From Sporosarcina sp. (GTDB lineage Bacteria > Bacillota > Bacilli > Bacillales_A > Planococcaceae): a stretch of DNA of 53,217 nucleotides. Shown piece after piece: positions 24,901-33,863 of the stretch. The stretch covers positions 1 through 53,217 of the forward strand of contig JARIBI010000204.1 of assembly GCA_029257435.1 (NCBI GenBank), read 5' to 3'. Below the pieces are notes generated by a model that was not told the DNA's origin, searched no databases, and was given only the letters and a program-made list of their open reading frames with translations. The first letter of the stretch is position 1. Each line of letters opens with the position of its first letter. Both the position numbers and the translations under genes were made by a program.

Positions 24901-25820
24901 CAGGCTGCATCAGTAGCTGTTACACGTTTTTCAGTTCGTGTGACGAGGTATATACTCGCTTCGTATAACCCAATCATTGGAATGAGAATTATGAGCTGAC
25001 TGAAAAAGTCAGGAGGTGTAATAAGTGCCGAGATGACTCCGAGCACTACATATGACCATTTTCTCACTTTTTTCATAGAGCCTGATGTGAGAACTCCAAT
25101 CGCGGATAAAAATAACGCAACGACAGGTAATTCAAACAGCAAACCAATCGGCATAGTTGTCAGTAAAAGAAAGCGTGCATACTCTTGTGCGGAAACCATC
25201 ACGTCAAAGTTCATCTTACCAAGTGACACTAAGAAATTATAGCTTAGCGGATTTACCACATAGTATCCAAAAGCCACCCCCGCTACAAACAAGATCAGGA
25301 TCGCCGGCGAGTAGAGACTCAGGAAACGACTTTCCCTTTCATTTAGACCCGGTTTGACAAACTGCCACAAGAAGTGACAGAGGAATGGAACCGAAAGTCC
25401 AAATGCAAGCGCAGCTGAAATGGTCGTGTAAAACGAAATCACTTCCATTGGGCTCAGAACAATTAGCTTATGCCCCCGTGTAATATAAGGGAACCAAACA
25501 TTAATGGTGCTGAATGCAGCTATGAAAAACAGCAGGAAAATAACAATACTCTTGATCAGCTGTCTTCGTAATTCAGTTAAGTGTCCAACCAGATTGGAAT
25601 CTTCACCTTCAACGTCCTCTTCAACTGCTTTTTCTTTTTTTGACTTCTTTGGCGGGATATTCGACGGATAACCGTGCTCATCCGTATAAGTCATTGGTTC
25701 CGGCATCTTCAAGGCTTCTTCATCCGCCGCATCAGACTTGGCCTCCAAAGATTTTTCAGCTTCAATTTTATTTGTATCATCCATTGGATTTATACTTTCA
25801 CGCTCGCTATTAGGTTCCAT
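24900..25820 (-). CDS. tatC: Twin-arginine translocase subunit TatC with long acidic N-terminus
   Basis: TatC is the receptor of the Tat system, which exports folded proteins with an RR signal peptide. The TatC core starts near residue 75 with LVGHLTELRRQLIKSI (the conserved cytoplasmic entry) and has six membrane helices, the loop SPMEVISFYTTI, FVKPGLNERESR and FELPVV. The first ~75 residues are an unusual acidic, low-complexity extension with two Glu/Lys-rich stretches. It lies 8 bases downstream of tatA, forming a minimal TatA-TatC pair. No obvious Tat substrate is in the window. Confidence 0.93.
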   Translation of the reverse strand: MEPNSERESINPMDDTNKIEAEKSLEAKSDAADEEALKMPEPMTYTDEHGYPSNIPPKKSKKEKAVEEDVEGEDSNLVGHLTELRRQLIKSIVIFLLFFIAAFSTINVWFPYITRGHKLIVLSPMEVISFYTTISAALAFGLSVPFLCHFLWQFVKPGLNERESRFLSLYSPAILILFVAGVAFGYYVVNPLSYNFLVSLGKMNFDVMVSAQEYARFLLLTTMPIGLLFELPVVALFLSAIGVLTSGSMKKVRKWSYVVLGVISALITPPDFFSQLIILIPMIGLYEASIYLVTRTEKRVTATDAA

Positions 25821-25828
25821 CTTCTCAC

Positions 25829-26026
25829 CTACTTCTCTGTATCAGAAGTTTTTTTAGCTTCAGCTTTTTCATCATCATCCATGATGTCTTTTGCAGATTT
25901 CTTGAACTCCGCAAGTGTCTTTCCGACTGCTGAACCAACTTCAGGCAATTTACGAGGTCCGAATAAAATAAGTACAATCACAAGAATGATAATAAGCCCT
26001 GGTACTCCAATAGCTGCTAAGTTCAT
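25829..26026 (-). CDS. tatA: Twin-arginine translocase subunit TatA
   Basis: This 65-residue protein (from the ATG at 26026, with AAAGGGGAT upstream) has the single helix [18 protein letters not shown], the hinge [14 protein letters not shown], an amphipathic helix [11 protein letters not shown] and an acidic tail. This is the standard TatA/E layout, in which subunits polymerise to form the export pore around TatC. It is co-transcribed with tatC. Confidence 0.93.
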   Translation of the reverse strand: MNLAAIGVPGLIIILVIVLILFGPRKLPEVGSAVGKTLAEFKKSAKDIMDDDEKAEAKKTSDTEK

Positions 26027-26065
26027 GCCTTTTATCCCCTTTCTAATTTGAAAGACTACTGCCAA

Positions 26066-26559
26066 GTTGACAGTGCAATTAACTGTTTACAGCGAAACGG
26101 CGTACAAGCGGCTGACCTTTGCTGCAGGATGCTAACCACCTTTGTAAGAAATCAGTCCCGCTCCATGCCAAAAGAGATAATCGCTTCTTGAATACTCTTT
26201 TTTGCAAGAATAAGAACCTGTTATGAAAAGAATTTTCAAACACGTCTTACATTTGTCTAGAGTATGTTTTAACGATGGATGAAGAACTGTACTCACCTTC
26301 AGTTATGCCCAATCCCGATACAAATAATCGAAGGCTGAAATTTTTTCACTTTGAACTTACCCGTACGATTCACTGCTAGTCAGCAGTATCTTTTGTATGT
26401 TTTGTTAGCTAGTTGTGACAACACAAGCAAACACTCACAAATCCATGTCGAACATTGTCGATTAGACACCCTACTTTAACAAAGCAAAATACAGCGGTCA
26501 GTAACTATTTCGGATTCTGAAATAATTATCGTGAAGTATAAAACTCTTTTAAATGAATG
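26066..26559. other. Intergenic region between tatA and fruR
   Basis: About 490 bases of AT-rich sequence with no reading frame I can assign and no strong RNA structure. It must contain the tatA promoter (minus strand), but no clear -35/-10 pair stands out. Its length suggests a lost gene, but I see no recognisable remnant. Confidence 0.4.
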
Positions 26560-26560
26560 T

Positions 26561-26615
26561 TTTTGAAGGGTTTTGGATTGTTTTGATTGATATCAGAATA
26601 CTCTAGGTATATGAT
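26561..26615 (+). promoter_or_regulatory. Promoter and tandem repeats upstream of fruR
   Basis: A strong sigma-A promoter (TTGATA at 26587-26592, 17 bases, TATGAT at 26610-26615) precedes fruR. Overlapping its -35 are three tandem 10-base units, each beginning TTTTG (26561, 26571, 26581). They are spaced one helical turn apart and are a candidate FruR operator, since DeoR-family repressors often bind direct repeats. Confidence 0.7.
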
Positions 26616-26647
26616 GAAGATAACGAGATTGGTTAGGAGTGAATCCA

Positions 26648-27397
26648 ATGTTAGAAACCGAGCGCCATCACCTAATTTTAAAGATGCTGCAGGAAAATCA
26701 AACTGTACGTTTACAAGATATAACCGCTGAAACTGGTTCTTCAGAATCCACAATTCGACGCGATTTAATAGAATTGGAACGTCAAAAGAAACTGAAACGA
26801 GTACATGGCGGGGCTTCAAAACTTCAAGGGAAGCTTCAAGAATCCACTATGTCAGAAAAAACATCTAAAAACCTTCATACAAAGCAGCAAATCGGTCAAG
26901 CGGCCGCTGCTCTAGTTGAAGAAGGCGACACCATCTATTTAGACGCCGGGTCTACCGTGTTTGAAATGATTCCGTTTCTTCCTCCATCGATTATTGCAGT
27001 GACCAATGGAATCTCACATACAGATGCGCTGCTTGCACGCGGGTGCAAAACGATCCTCACGGGAGGAATCGCAAAACCTTCCACCAAAGCTTTAATTGGC
27101 AGAGGTGCTGTTCACAGTCTCCAACACTACCGCTTTGATAAGTGTTTCCTTGGTGTGAATGGGATTCATCCGGATTATGGGTTTACCACCCCTGACGAAG
27201 AAGAAGCACATATTAAAGAATTGGCAATCGAATTATCAAGAGAAGCTTATATTCTGGCAGACCATTCTAAGTTTCAAGAAGTGGCATTTGCGAAATTCGC
27301 GGACCTGTCCCAAGCAGTTGTCGTGACTACGAAGGAGAGTTTCGAATCTTTACAAGCATTCCCAACTAATACGAAATTGAAGGTGATGGACGCATGA
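26648..27397 (+). CDS. fruR: Fructose operon repressor FruR (DeoR family)
   Basis: This 249-residue DeoR-family regulator has an N-terminal winged helix-turn-helix (SESTIRRDLIELERQKKLKRVHGGA, key part TIRRDL) and a C-terminal sugar-phosphate sensor (DTIYLDAGSTVFEM, VTNGISH, FDKCFLGVNGIHPDYGFTTPD, DHSKF). It should repress fruRKA until fructose 1-phosphate accumulates. I chose the ATG at 26648 with AGGAG 8 bases upstream. Its stop overlaps the fruK start (ATGA). Confidence 0.93.
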   Translation: MLETERHHLILKMLQENQTVRLQDITAETGSSESTIRRDLIELERQKKLKRVHGGASKLQGKLQESTMSEKTSKNLHTKQQIGQAAAALVEEGDTIYLDAGSTVFEMIPFLPPSIIAVTNGISHTDALLARGCKTILTGGIAKPSTKALIGRGAVHSLQHYRFDKCFLGVNGIHPDYGFTTPDEEEAHIKELAIELSREAYILADHSKFQEVAFAKFADLSQAVVVTTKESFESLQAFPTNTKLKVMDA

Positions 27398-28323
27398 TCT
27401 ATACAGTGACATTGAATCCTTCTTTGGATTATTTACTGACTCTCGATTCCCTATCACTCGGTGCGTTAAATCGTTCAACTTCAGATCACTTTTTAGCTGG
27501 CGGCAAAGGCATTAATGTCTCACAAGTCTTGACGGCATTGGGTGTTCCGAGCAGCGCATTTGGATTTACGGGAGGTTTCACCGGTCAGGAAGTTGAACGC
27601 CTTCTGCAAAAGACCGGTATTTCTACGAGTTTCATATCCGTGGAAGGTGAAACTCGGGTGAATGTAAAACTACGTGCTGCCGAAGAGACAGAAGTCAATG
27701 CTGCCGGCCCTATTATTGACGCACTTCGGTTTGAAAAATTGAAAGCACAAGTGAAAAACTTAGGAATACATGATGTCCTTGTCCTATCAGGAAGCATTCC
27801 TGCTTCACTCCCTGAAGATACTTATGAACAATTTGCACAGTTATGCAGCAAGTCAGGTATCCGTTTTGTTGTTGACGCTGAAGGTCCTTCTTTATTGAAA
27901 ACATTGCCTTACCGTCCATTTCTCATAAAGCCGAATCATCATGAGCTGGCTGAAATGGTGGGTGCTGATATCCAGTCGCTTCAAGATGCAGTGAAGCATG
28001 CGAAAACGCTAGTTCATCTTGGTGCCGAACAAGTAATTGTATCGCTGGCCGGCGCGGGAGCCGTGTATGTAAGTGACTCACTATCACTCATTGCCAATGC
28101 ACCTGAAGGCATTGTTCAAGGATCTGTCGGGGCGGGAGATTCGATGGTTGCAGGATTCCTCGCAGCCCTTGAACAGGATGAACCCATTGAACAGGCATTT
28201 AAAATGAGCATCGCTTCTGGCAGTGCCACAGCGTTTTCCGATCGATTGTGTACGAAACAGCAAGTTGAATCTTTGCTGCCTCAAGTCATAGTGACATCAT
28301 TAGAAGGAGGGAACGAACAATGA
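27394..28323 (+). CDS. fruK: 1-Phosphofructokinase FruK
   Basis: FruK phosphorylates fructose 1-phosphate to fructose 1,6-bisphosphate. The 309-residue PfkB-family kinase has the N-terminal TLNPSLDYLLTLD, the substrate loop AGGKGINVSQVLTALG near residue 36, and the C-terminal catalytic motif GSVGAGDSMVAGF near residue 245 with the base Asp. It overlaps fruR and fruA by 4 bases on each side, so the three are translationally coupled. Confidence 0.95.
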   Translation: MIYTVTLNPSLDYLLTLDSLSLGALNRSTSDHFLAGGKGINVSQVLTALGVPSSAFGFTGGFTGQEVERLLQKTGISTSFISVEGETRVNVKLRAAEETEVNAAGPIIDALRFEKLKAQVKNLGIHDVLVLSGSIPASLPEDTYEQFAQLCSKSGIRFVVDAEGPSLLKTLPYRPFLIKPNHHELAEMVGADIQSLQDAVKHAKTLVHLGAEQVIVSLAGAGAVYVSDSLSLIANAPEGIVQGSVGAGDSMVAGFLAALEQDEPIEQAFKMSIASGSATAFSDRLCTKQQVESLLPQVIVTSLEGGNEQ

Positions 28324-30215
28324 GAATTACCGAATTGTTGACGGCAGAAACGATTTTACTGGGGCTTAAAGGTACTGATAAACTAACCGTTATCGATGAA
28401 CTTGTTGATGTGCTCGATGCCACTGGTAAACTGAATGACCGCTCTGCTTTCAAAGAGGCCATTTTAAACCGAGAGTCACAAAGTACAACGGGTATTGGAG
28501 ACGGGGTCGCAATCCCCCATGCTAAAACGAGTGCAGTTAACGTGCCTGCCATTGCATTCGGGCGGTCTGAAGTCGGTGCTGAGTATGATTCGCTCGATGG
28601 ACAGCCAGCTCATTTGTTCTTTATGATTGCAGCTGAAGACGGTGCAAACCGAATGCATTTGAAAGCGCTCGCGCGATTATCGACCGTTCTTATGAATGAA
28701 GACGTGCGTAAACAGCTGCTCGCAGCTTCATCGAAAGAAGAGATTTTGTCACTGATTGACGCGCATGATCAGCCAGATGAAGAACCCGTCAATTCAACGC
28801 CGCCGCCATCAGCTGATTCGTCTAAGCCATATGTAATTGCTGTAACTGCTTGTCCGACAGGGATTGCCCATACGTATATGTCTGCAGACTCGCTGAAAAA
28901 CAAAGCCGCGGAACTTGGAATCCCATTCAAAGTTGAAACGAATGGTTCCGGCGGCGCACAGAACGTATTAACTGCTGAGGATATTGAACGGGCAACAGCT
29001 GTTATTGTCGCTGCAGATACGAATGTTTCGATGGGGCGTTTTGCCGGGAAACATGTAATCGAAGTTCCAGTGGCAGAAGGGATTCGGAAGCCTAAGGAAT
29101 TGCTTGACCGTGCGGTGAAACAAGACGCACCTGTGTATAAAGGCAGTTCACGTTCTGATTCAGAAGCTGGTGATGATTCCGCTTCGTCAAAAGGTATTGG
29201 TTCTACAATTTACAAGCATTTGATGAGCGGCGTGTCGAACATGCTTCCTTTTGTCATCGGCGGCGGGATACTCATTGCTATCGGATTCTTGTTCGGACCG
29301 AACTCGTTTAAACCAGATGATCCGTCTTATAATGCATTCGCGGCTGTATTGAATACGATTGGCGGCGGAAATGCGTTCGCGCTAATGGTTCCTGTACTTG
29401 CAGGATTCATCGCCCTCAGTATTGCAGATCGGCCTGGATTTGCTCCTGGTATGGTTGGCGGATTAATGGCAGCATCAAGTGGCGCTGGATTCCTCGGCGG
29501 GATCATCGCCGGATTCCTCGGCGGCTATTTAGTCGTCGGATTGAAGAAGTGGCTCTCTGCACTTCCCCCTTCCCTCGATGGCATTAAGACAATTTTGCTC
29601 TATCCATTGCTCGGTATTGCCGGTACGGGACTCATTATGCACTATGTTGTGAATACGCCATTCAGCGCTCTTAATACCGCTATCTCCAGCTGGCTGACAG
29701 GTCTCGGAACTGGAAATGCAGTTATGCTGGGGATTGTCCTTGGGTTAATGATGGCGATCGATATGGGTGGTCCTATCAACAAGGCTGCTTATTTGTTCGG
29801 TACAGGATTACTCGCTAGTGGCGTGTACGAACCGATGGCAGCAATCATGGCCGCTGGAATGGTTCCTCCTTTCGCGATTGCAATCGCAACAACCGTTTTC
29901 AGAAACCGTTTCTCTCTTCAGCAGCGGGAGGCTGGTAAGGTGAACTACATTATGGGGGCATCGTTCATCACTGAAGGCGCGATTCCATTTGCCGCAGCAG
30001 ATCCGCTTCGCGTCATTCCCTCTGTTATGGTGGGTGCAGGAATTGCAGGCGGATTATCAATGGCCTTCCATATCGGTTTGCAAGCCCCTCATGGCGGGAT
30101 CTTCGTCTTCCCTCTCGTGGACGGTAGTTGGATGCTCTATTTACTTGCCGTAGTAATCGGCTCGATTGTATCCGCGATTCTACTCGGAATTTTGAAGAAA
30201 CCTGTGACATCTTAA
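28320..30215 (+). CDS. fruA: PTS fructose transporter subunit IIABC (FruA)
   Basis: FruA imports fructose as fructose 1-phosphate. The 631-residue fusion has IIA (phosphorylated His67 in GVAIPHAKTS), IIB (phosphorylated Cys178 in TACPTGIAHTYM) after a Ser/Pro linker, and a C-terminal IIC domain of about 9 membrane helices (MLPFVIGGGILIAIGFLFG; AIDMGGPINKAAY). It is the last gene of fruRKA and is followed by a terminator. Confidence 0.95.
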   Translation: MRITELLTAETILLGLKGTDKLTVIDELVDVLDATGKLNDRSAFKEAILNRESQSTTGIGDGVAIPHAKTSAVNVPAIAFGRSEVGAEYDSLDGQPAHLFFMIAAEDGANRMHLKALARLSTVLMNEDVRKQLLAASSKEEILSLIDAHDQPDEEPVNSTPPPSADSSKPYVIAVTACPTGIAHTYMSADSLKNKAAELGIPFKVETNGSGGAQNVLTAEDIERATAVIVAADTNVSMGRFAGKHVIEVPVAEGIRKPKELLDRAVKQDAPVYKGSSRSDSEAGDDSASSKGIGSTIYKHLMSGVSNMLPFVIGGGILIAIGFLFGPNSFKPDDPSYNAFAAVLNTIGGGNAFALMVPVLAGFIALSIADRPGFAPGMVGGLMAASSGAGFLGGIIAGFLGGYLVVGLKKWLSALPPSLDGIKTILLYPLLGIAGTGLIMHYVVNTPFSALNTAISSWLTGLGTGNAVMLGIVLGLMMAIDMGGPINKAAYLFGTGLLASGVYEPMAAIMAAGMVPPFAIAIATTVFRNRFSLQQREAGKVNYIMGASFITEGAIPFAAADPLRVIPSVMVGAGIAGGLSMAFHIGLQAPHGGIFVFPLVDGSWMLYLLAVVIGSIVSAILLGILKKPVTS

Positions 30216-30221
30216 TTAAAG

Positions 30222-30258
30222 AAAAGTCGACTTCGTCCTATGCGAAGTCGACTTTTTT
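30222..30258. terminator. Bidirectional terminator after fruA
   Basis: The stem AAAAGTCGACTTCG / CGAAGTCGACTTTT with T-runs separates fruA from the convergent SDR gene. Confidence 0.92.
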
Positions 30259-30262
30259 CTAG

Positions 30263-30964
30263 TTATACAGGCCGTATAGTAATTTCATTGACGTTGACAT
30301 AATCAGGCTGAGTGACGGCGTAAACAACCGCTTTCGCGATGTCTGCAGTTTGAAGTTTCTTGCGATCGCCCCAGTCGTACTGTTCACCTAATCGAGTATC
30401 GACCATTCCCGGTGAGATGTTGGTCACACGGACACCTGTTTTTGCCAGTTCTTTTTCAAGTCCCATAGAGATCGCGCGGACAGCAAATTTAGTTGCGCTG
30501 TAAACTGTGCTGGTTTTCGTCACTTCTGTTGCTGAAACCGAAGCGATATTAATAAGGTGGCCGGCACCTTTTTCAAGCATAGATGGCAGGACGGCGTTGA
30601 TGCCGAACAAAACGCCTTTAATGTTGACGTCGATCATTTGCTCCCACTCTTCCGTTTTACCGGAACGTACTTCCGCTGTTAGTACTTGCCCCGCATTGTT
30701 GACGTAAATATCAACGCCGCCAAAAGTATCTTTCGCTTTAGCCGCGAGTGCTTCGACATCTGATTGACTGGATACATCTGTCTTCACAACGAGTACGGAG
30801 CCGCCGTCATCTGCAAGCTGCTTTGCTAATTCTTGTAACTTTTCTTCGCTGCGTGCGGCGAGAACAACGTTTGCTCCCTGTTCCGCAAGTTCTTTTGCAA
30901 TCCCTGAGCCAATCCCGCTGCTTGCCCCTGTGACAATTGCCGTTTTCCCTATTAATTGTTTCAT
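30263..30964 (-). CDS. Short-chain dehydrogenase/reductase
   Basis: This 233-residue classical SDR has a cofactor loop [12 protein letters not shown] near residue 13, NNAG at 89, catalytic Ser in NIASVSATE and the YxxxK pair in YSATKFAV near 152. The basic residue after the second beta strand (AARSEEK) suggests NADP(H). The substrate is unknown. It has the ribosome site AGGAGGG and is monocistronic, between two terminators. Confidence 0.92.
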   Translation of the reverse strand: MKQLIGKTAIVTGASSGIGSGIAKELAEQGANVVLAARSEEKLQELAKQLADDGGSVLVVKTDVSSQSDVEALAAKAKDTFGGVDIYVNNAGQVLTAEVRSGKTEEWEQMIDVNIKGVLFGINAVLPSMLEKGAGHLINIASVSATEVTKTSTVYSATKFAVRAISMGLEKELAKTGVRVTNISPGMVDTRLGEQYDWGDRKKLQTADIAKAVVYAVTQPDYVNVNEITIRPV

Positions 30965-31051
30965 CCAAAATCCCTCCTGTTCGTCTTTGAAGTGAGTGTA
31001 TCATACCCTGCAGCCATGAGCTTGATTGACGATTTTTGGGGATGTTCATCA

Positions 31052-31088
31052 AAAAAAGAACCGTTTCCAATAGGAGACGGTTCTTTTT
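31052..31088 (-). terminator. Terminator of the ArsP-type permease gene
   Basis: The perfect stem AAGAACCGT(T)TCC / GGAGACGGTTCTT with a T-run on the minus strand lies directly at the permease stop. Confidence 0.9.
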
Positions 31089-31090
31089 GC

Positions 31091-32155
31091 TTACAGTATA
31101 TAATTTCCTGCAATTCCTGCCACAACGCCGAGCACAACGACCGATGCACTGACAAAGACAAGTACACGTTTCGGAAATGACTTCGAAACAAGCACTAATG
31201 AGGGCAGGCTGACCGCTGGTAATGTCAGCAATAACGCAGCTGCCGGTCCGCCGCCCATTCCATACGCCATGAATGTCTGGATTATCGGGATTTCAGCCGC
31301 TGTTGGAATGACAAACAACATGCCGCCAATCGCAATAATCACTAGTAACAAAATTGAACTTCCAGTCGCTTCACCCAATTGAGGGAACAGCCAACCTTTC
31401 ACTGCGCCCATCAACAAAACGGATAAGAAGTACGCCGGTAATATGAACAATGTCATTTTCCCGAGGCTCTTAAGCCAGCGCATAAGGAACGATCCTTGCT
31501 CTTCTTCAGCCGCTTGCTGCAAAAGTTTCTCCGTATCTGCTGGAGTAATGGCAGGTGCGAATCGGTTTGCTAAGTAGCTTACGCCAAACGTCAAAATAAT
31601 CCCGAACACTAGCCTCAGCGCTGTGAACTTCCAAGACAATACGAATGTCATGAACACGAGCGCCGCCGGGTTTAACGTTGGATTGCCAATCCAAAATGCA
31701 AGCGCTGCGCCAACAGATACGTTCTTTTTACGAAGACCTACTGCTACAGGCGCCGCGCAGCACGTACACATCATCCCTGGCACTGCAGCAAGACCGCCTA
31801 CAGCTGTGCTTGCAAAAGAAGTTTTACCAAGGACACGAATGAGCCAATTTGCTGGCAGAAGCACTTGCACTAATGAGCCTAATAGAATTCCGAGTACGGC
31901 AGCTTTCCAGACGGAACCGAAATATGTCACTGCATACTCCCACGCTCCTGCAAAAGAAGCCGATTCTGCTTTGCCTGGATCCGTCCCCAAGATTGAATCT
32001 CCAATGGAATGTGTAGAAATGGCGGTCATGCTTTTATCCACATACGGCATCCATTTGACGTATGTCAGACCAATGACGGCAATTGCTAAAAAGATAATGA
32101 TATATAGAAGAACTCGTTTAGACTGAGCCGGATGATGCATTTCCTGCTGATTCAC
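31091..32155 (-). CDS. ArsP/DUF318-type permease
   Basis: This 354-residue protein with about 8-10 membrane helices belongs to the predicted permease family PF03773. The conserved MCTCCAAPVAVGLRKK and WIGNPTLNPAALVFM segments occupy the first and second halves, with a charged cytoplasmic loop (about 205-225) between. Some relatives (ArsP) export organoarsenicals; others have no known substrate. The Cys-rich MCTCC motif may bind thiophilic compounds. It is monocistronic. Confidence 0.88.
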   Translation of the reverse strand: MNQQEMHHPAQSKRVLLYIIIFLAIAVIGLTYVKWMPYVDKSMTAISTHSIGDSILGTDPGKAESASFAGAWEYAVTYFGSVWKAAVLGILLGSLVQVLLPANWLIRVLGKTSFASTAVGGLAAVPGMMCTCCAAPVAVGLRKKNVSVGAALAFWIGNPTLNPAALVFMTFVLSWKFTALRLVFGIILTFGVSYLANRFAPAITPADTEKLLQQAAEEEQGSFLMRWLKSLGKMTLFILPAYFLSVLLMGAVKGWLFPQLGEATGSSILLLVIIAIGGMLFVIPTAAEIPIIQTFMAYGMGGGPAAALLLTLPAVSLPSLVLVSKSFPKRVLVFVSASVVVLGVVAGIAGNYIL

Positions 32156-32271
32156 GATATAACCTCCACCTGAAAAATGAACAACTGAATAATTATATCA
32201 TTAATCACGGTCCTATGCTTTTATAATTATTAATTGAAAACTCCAACATTACTGTTTCTAATAAAAATATC

Positions 32272-32300
32272 TTGTACACCTGAATTTCTTCTGGTAGGAT
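32272..32300 (+). promoter_or_regulatory. Predicted sigma-A promoter of the PyrR-attenuated MFS gene
   Basis: TTGTAC and TAGGAT are separated by 17 bases, about 20 bases before the PyrR binding loop. Confidence 0.65.
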
Positions 32301-32318
32301 AAAAACAATTAAATTGTT

Positions 32319-32439
32319 CCTTTAACACGGTCCAGAGAGGCCGGAAAGGGTACGGGATTGTAGGACTGGCTCTGCCTTGTCTTACGTGATTTGTCGTGCT
32401 TTGCCCTGACTGTCCTCTAAGACGGTAAGGGCATTTTTT
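32319..32439 (+). ncRNA. PyrR-dependent attenuator leader
   Basis: The leader has the PyrR binding loop CACGGTCCAGAGAGG near 32325-32340, matching the consensus of B. subtilis pyr attenuators. An antiterminator region with GACTGGCTCTGCCTTGTC and a terminator stem TGCCCT...AGGGCA plus T-run (32402-32439) follow. With UMP or UTP bound, PyrR should hold the loop, let the terminator form and stop transcription of the MFS gene. The RNA class is clear by sequence and order of elements. Confidence 0.88.
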
Positions 32440-32574
32440 GTGCACATTTTGATACTGAGCACTCTTTTAAAAAGCGTTCTGTGAGACGCAGAAAGAGGAT
32501 GGCAATCGCTGTGAATAACGGTTCCATTCTTCTTACGTTGAGTAACACCCTACTAAAGGAAGGCGGAACTTACG

Positions 32575-33807
32575 ATGAATTATCAAAAGAAAACGGTGGT
32601 GGCTTCAGTCGCCGGTCTTACCCTCGAAGGCATGGACATTATGTTCATTTCCTTTGCAATGACGATGATCATTGCGGACTTCGGAATCGATTTTGCAACA
32701 GGTGGCCTGATTTCATCTGTTACAAATATCGGTATGCTCGTCGGTGGCGTGCTCTTCGGAATTTTAGCAGATAAATTCGGACGCGTTAAAGTGTTCACTT
32801 ATAGTATTATATTGTTCGCACTAGGAACAGCCCTCACTGGACTTGCAACGAACATAGAACAGATTTACATCTACCGCTTCATCGCAGGACTAGGTGCTGG
32901 CGGAGAGTATGGAATCGGAATGGCGCTCGTTGCGGAAGCATGGCCGAAAAACAAACAAGGCCGCGCATCTTCATACGTCAGTGTCGGCGCTCAATACGGA
33001 GTCATTTTAGCAGCATTGCTGAGCGCACTTATTTTACCGGCGTTCGGTTGGAGAGCATTGTTCTTCGTTGGGATCATCCCGGTCATCTTTGCATTCATCG
33101 TGCGTCGTAATTTAGACGAATCCCCTGAATGGCTTGAGTCCCAGAAATTGAAAAAAGCGGAGAAGAAAAAAGAGAATGCCGGGAAACTTCGGTTGCTCGT
33201 TGCTTCCCCTCGGATTGCTTTCACAACCATTACACTTGCCGTGATGGCGACTGTCCAAATCGCAGGGTACAACGGATTAATGATCTGGTTGCCTTCGATG
33301 CTACAACAATCACAAGGGCTTTCTGTTTCTAGCTCCGCTCTTTGGACAATCAGTACAGCAGTCGGGATGATTGCCGGGATGCTTGTCTTCGGGCAAATTA
33401 TGGATAGACTCGGTGCAAAAAAAGCGTATGGTCTTTTCTTAATCGCATCAGCCATTGCGGTGTTCTTATACAGCTATGCAACTGGCAGTGCCGGAGTCTT
33501 GATTGGCGGTGCGATTGTCGGGTTCTTCTCTAACGGGATGTTCGCAGGATACGGAGCTTTGATCAGCAGTTTCTATCCGGTAGAAATCCGCAGTACTGCG
33601 ACGAATACAATCTTCAACTTCGGACGGGCTGTCGGCGGATTCTCACCCATACTCGTCGGGTACATCTTGCAGCACTATGACATGACAGCCGCGATGATCT
33701 ATCTCGCAATCCTGTTCTGCGTATCGTTCGTCTTCATGTTGACACTGTCACATACACAGAAAGAAAAACCATCTAGTGTCAGCACACCTGCTGTTGACTT
33801 GAATTAA
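32575..33807 (+). CDS. MFS transporter (AAHS/SHS-like) under PyrR control
   Basis: This 410-residue, 12-helix major facilitator resembles the aromatic acid/sialate proton symporters. Helix 1 has GLTLEGMDIMFISFAM with the conserved Asp. The A-loop is GILADKFGRVKV, motif in helix 5 is GGEYGIGMALVAEAWP, and the second-half loop is GQIMDRLGAKKAYG. The ATG at 32575 has AAAGGAAGGCGG upstream. Control by a PyrR attenuator suggests import of a pyrimidine-related acid such as orotate, although no transporter of this subfamily is generally assigned that role. The substrate is inferred from regulation only. Confidence 0.9.
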   Translation: MNYQKKTVVASVAGLTLEGMDIMFISFAMTMIIADFGIDFATGGLISSVTNIGMLVGGVLFGILADKFGRVKVFTYSIILFALGTALTGLATNIEQIYIYRFIAGLGAGGEYGIGMALVAEAWPKNKQGRASSYVSVGAQYGVILAALLSALILPAFGWRALFFVGIIPVIFAFIVRRNLDESPEWLESQKLKKAEKKKENAGKLRLLVASPRIAFTTITLAVMATVQIAGYNGLMIWLPSMLQQSQGLSVSSSALWTISTAVGMIAGMLVFGQIMDRLGAKKAYGLFLIASAIAVFLYSYATGSAGVLIGGAIVGFFSNGMFAGYGALISSFYPVEIRSTATNTIFNFGRAVGGFSPILVGYILQHYDMTAAMIYLAILFCVSFVFMLTLSHTQKEKPSSVSTPAVDLN

Positions 33808-33810
33808 TCC

Positions 33811-33852
33811 AAAAGAAAGCCGTCCCTCAACACTGGGGACGGCTTTCTTCTA
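33811..33852. terminator. Bidirectional terminator between the MFS gene and speB
   Basis: The stem AGAAAGCCGTCCC / GGGGACGGCTTTCT with T-runs serves both convergent units and ends the metK-spe operon. Confidence 0.9.
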
Positions 33853-33863
33853 TTATATAGTGG

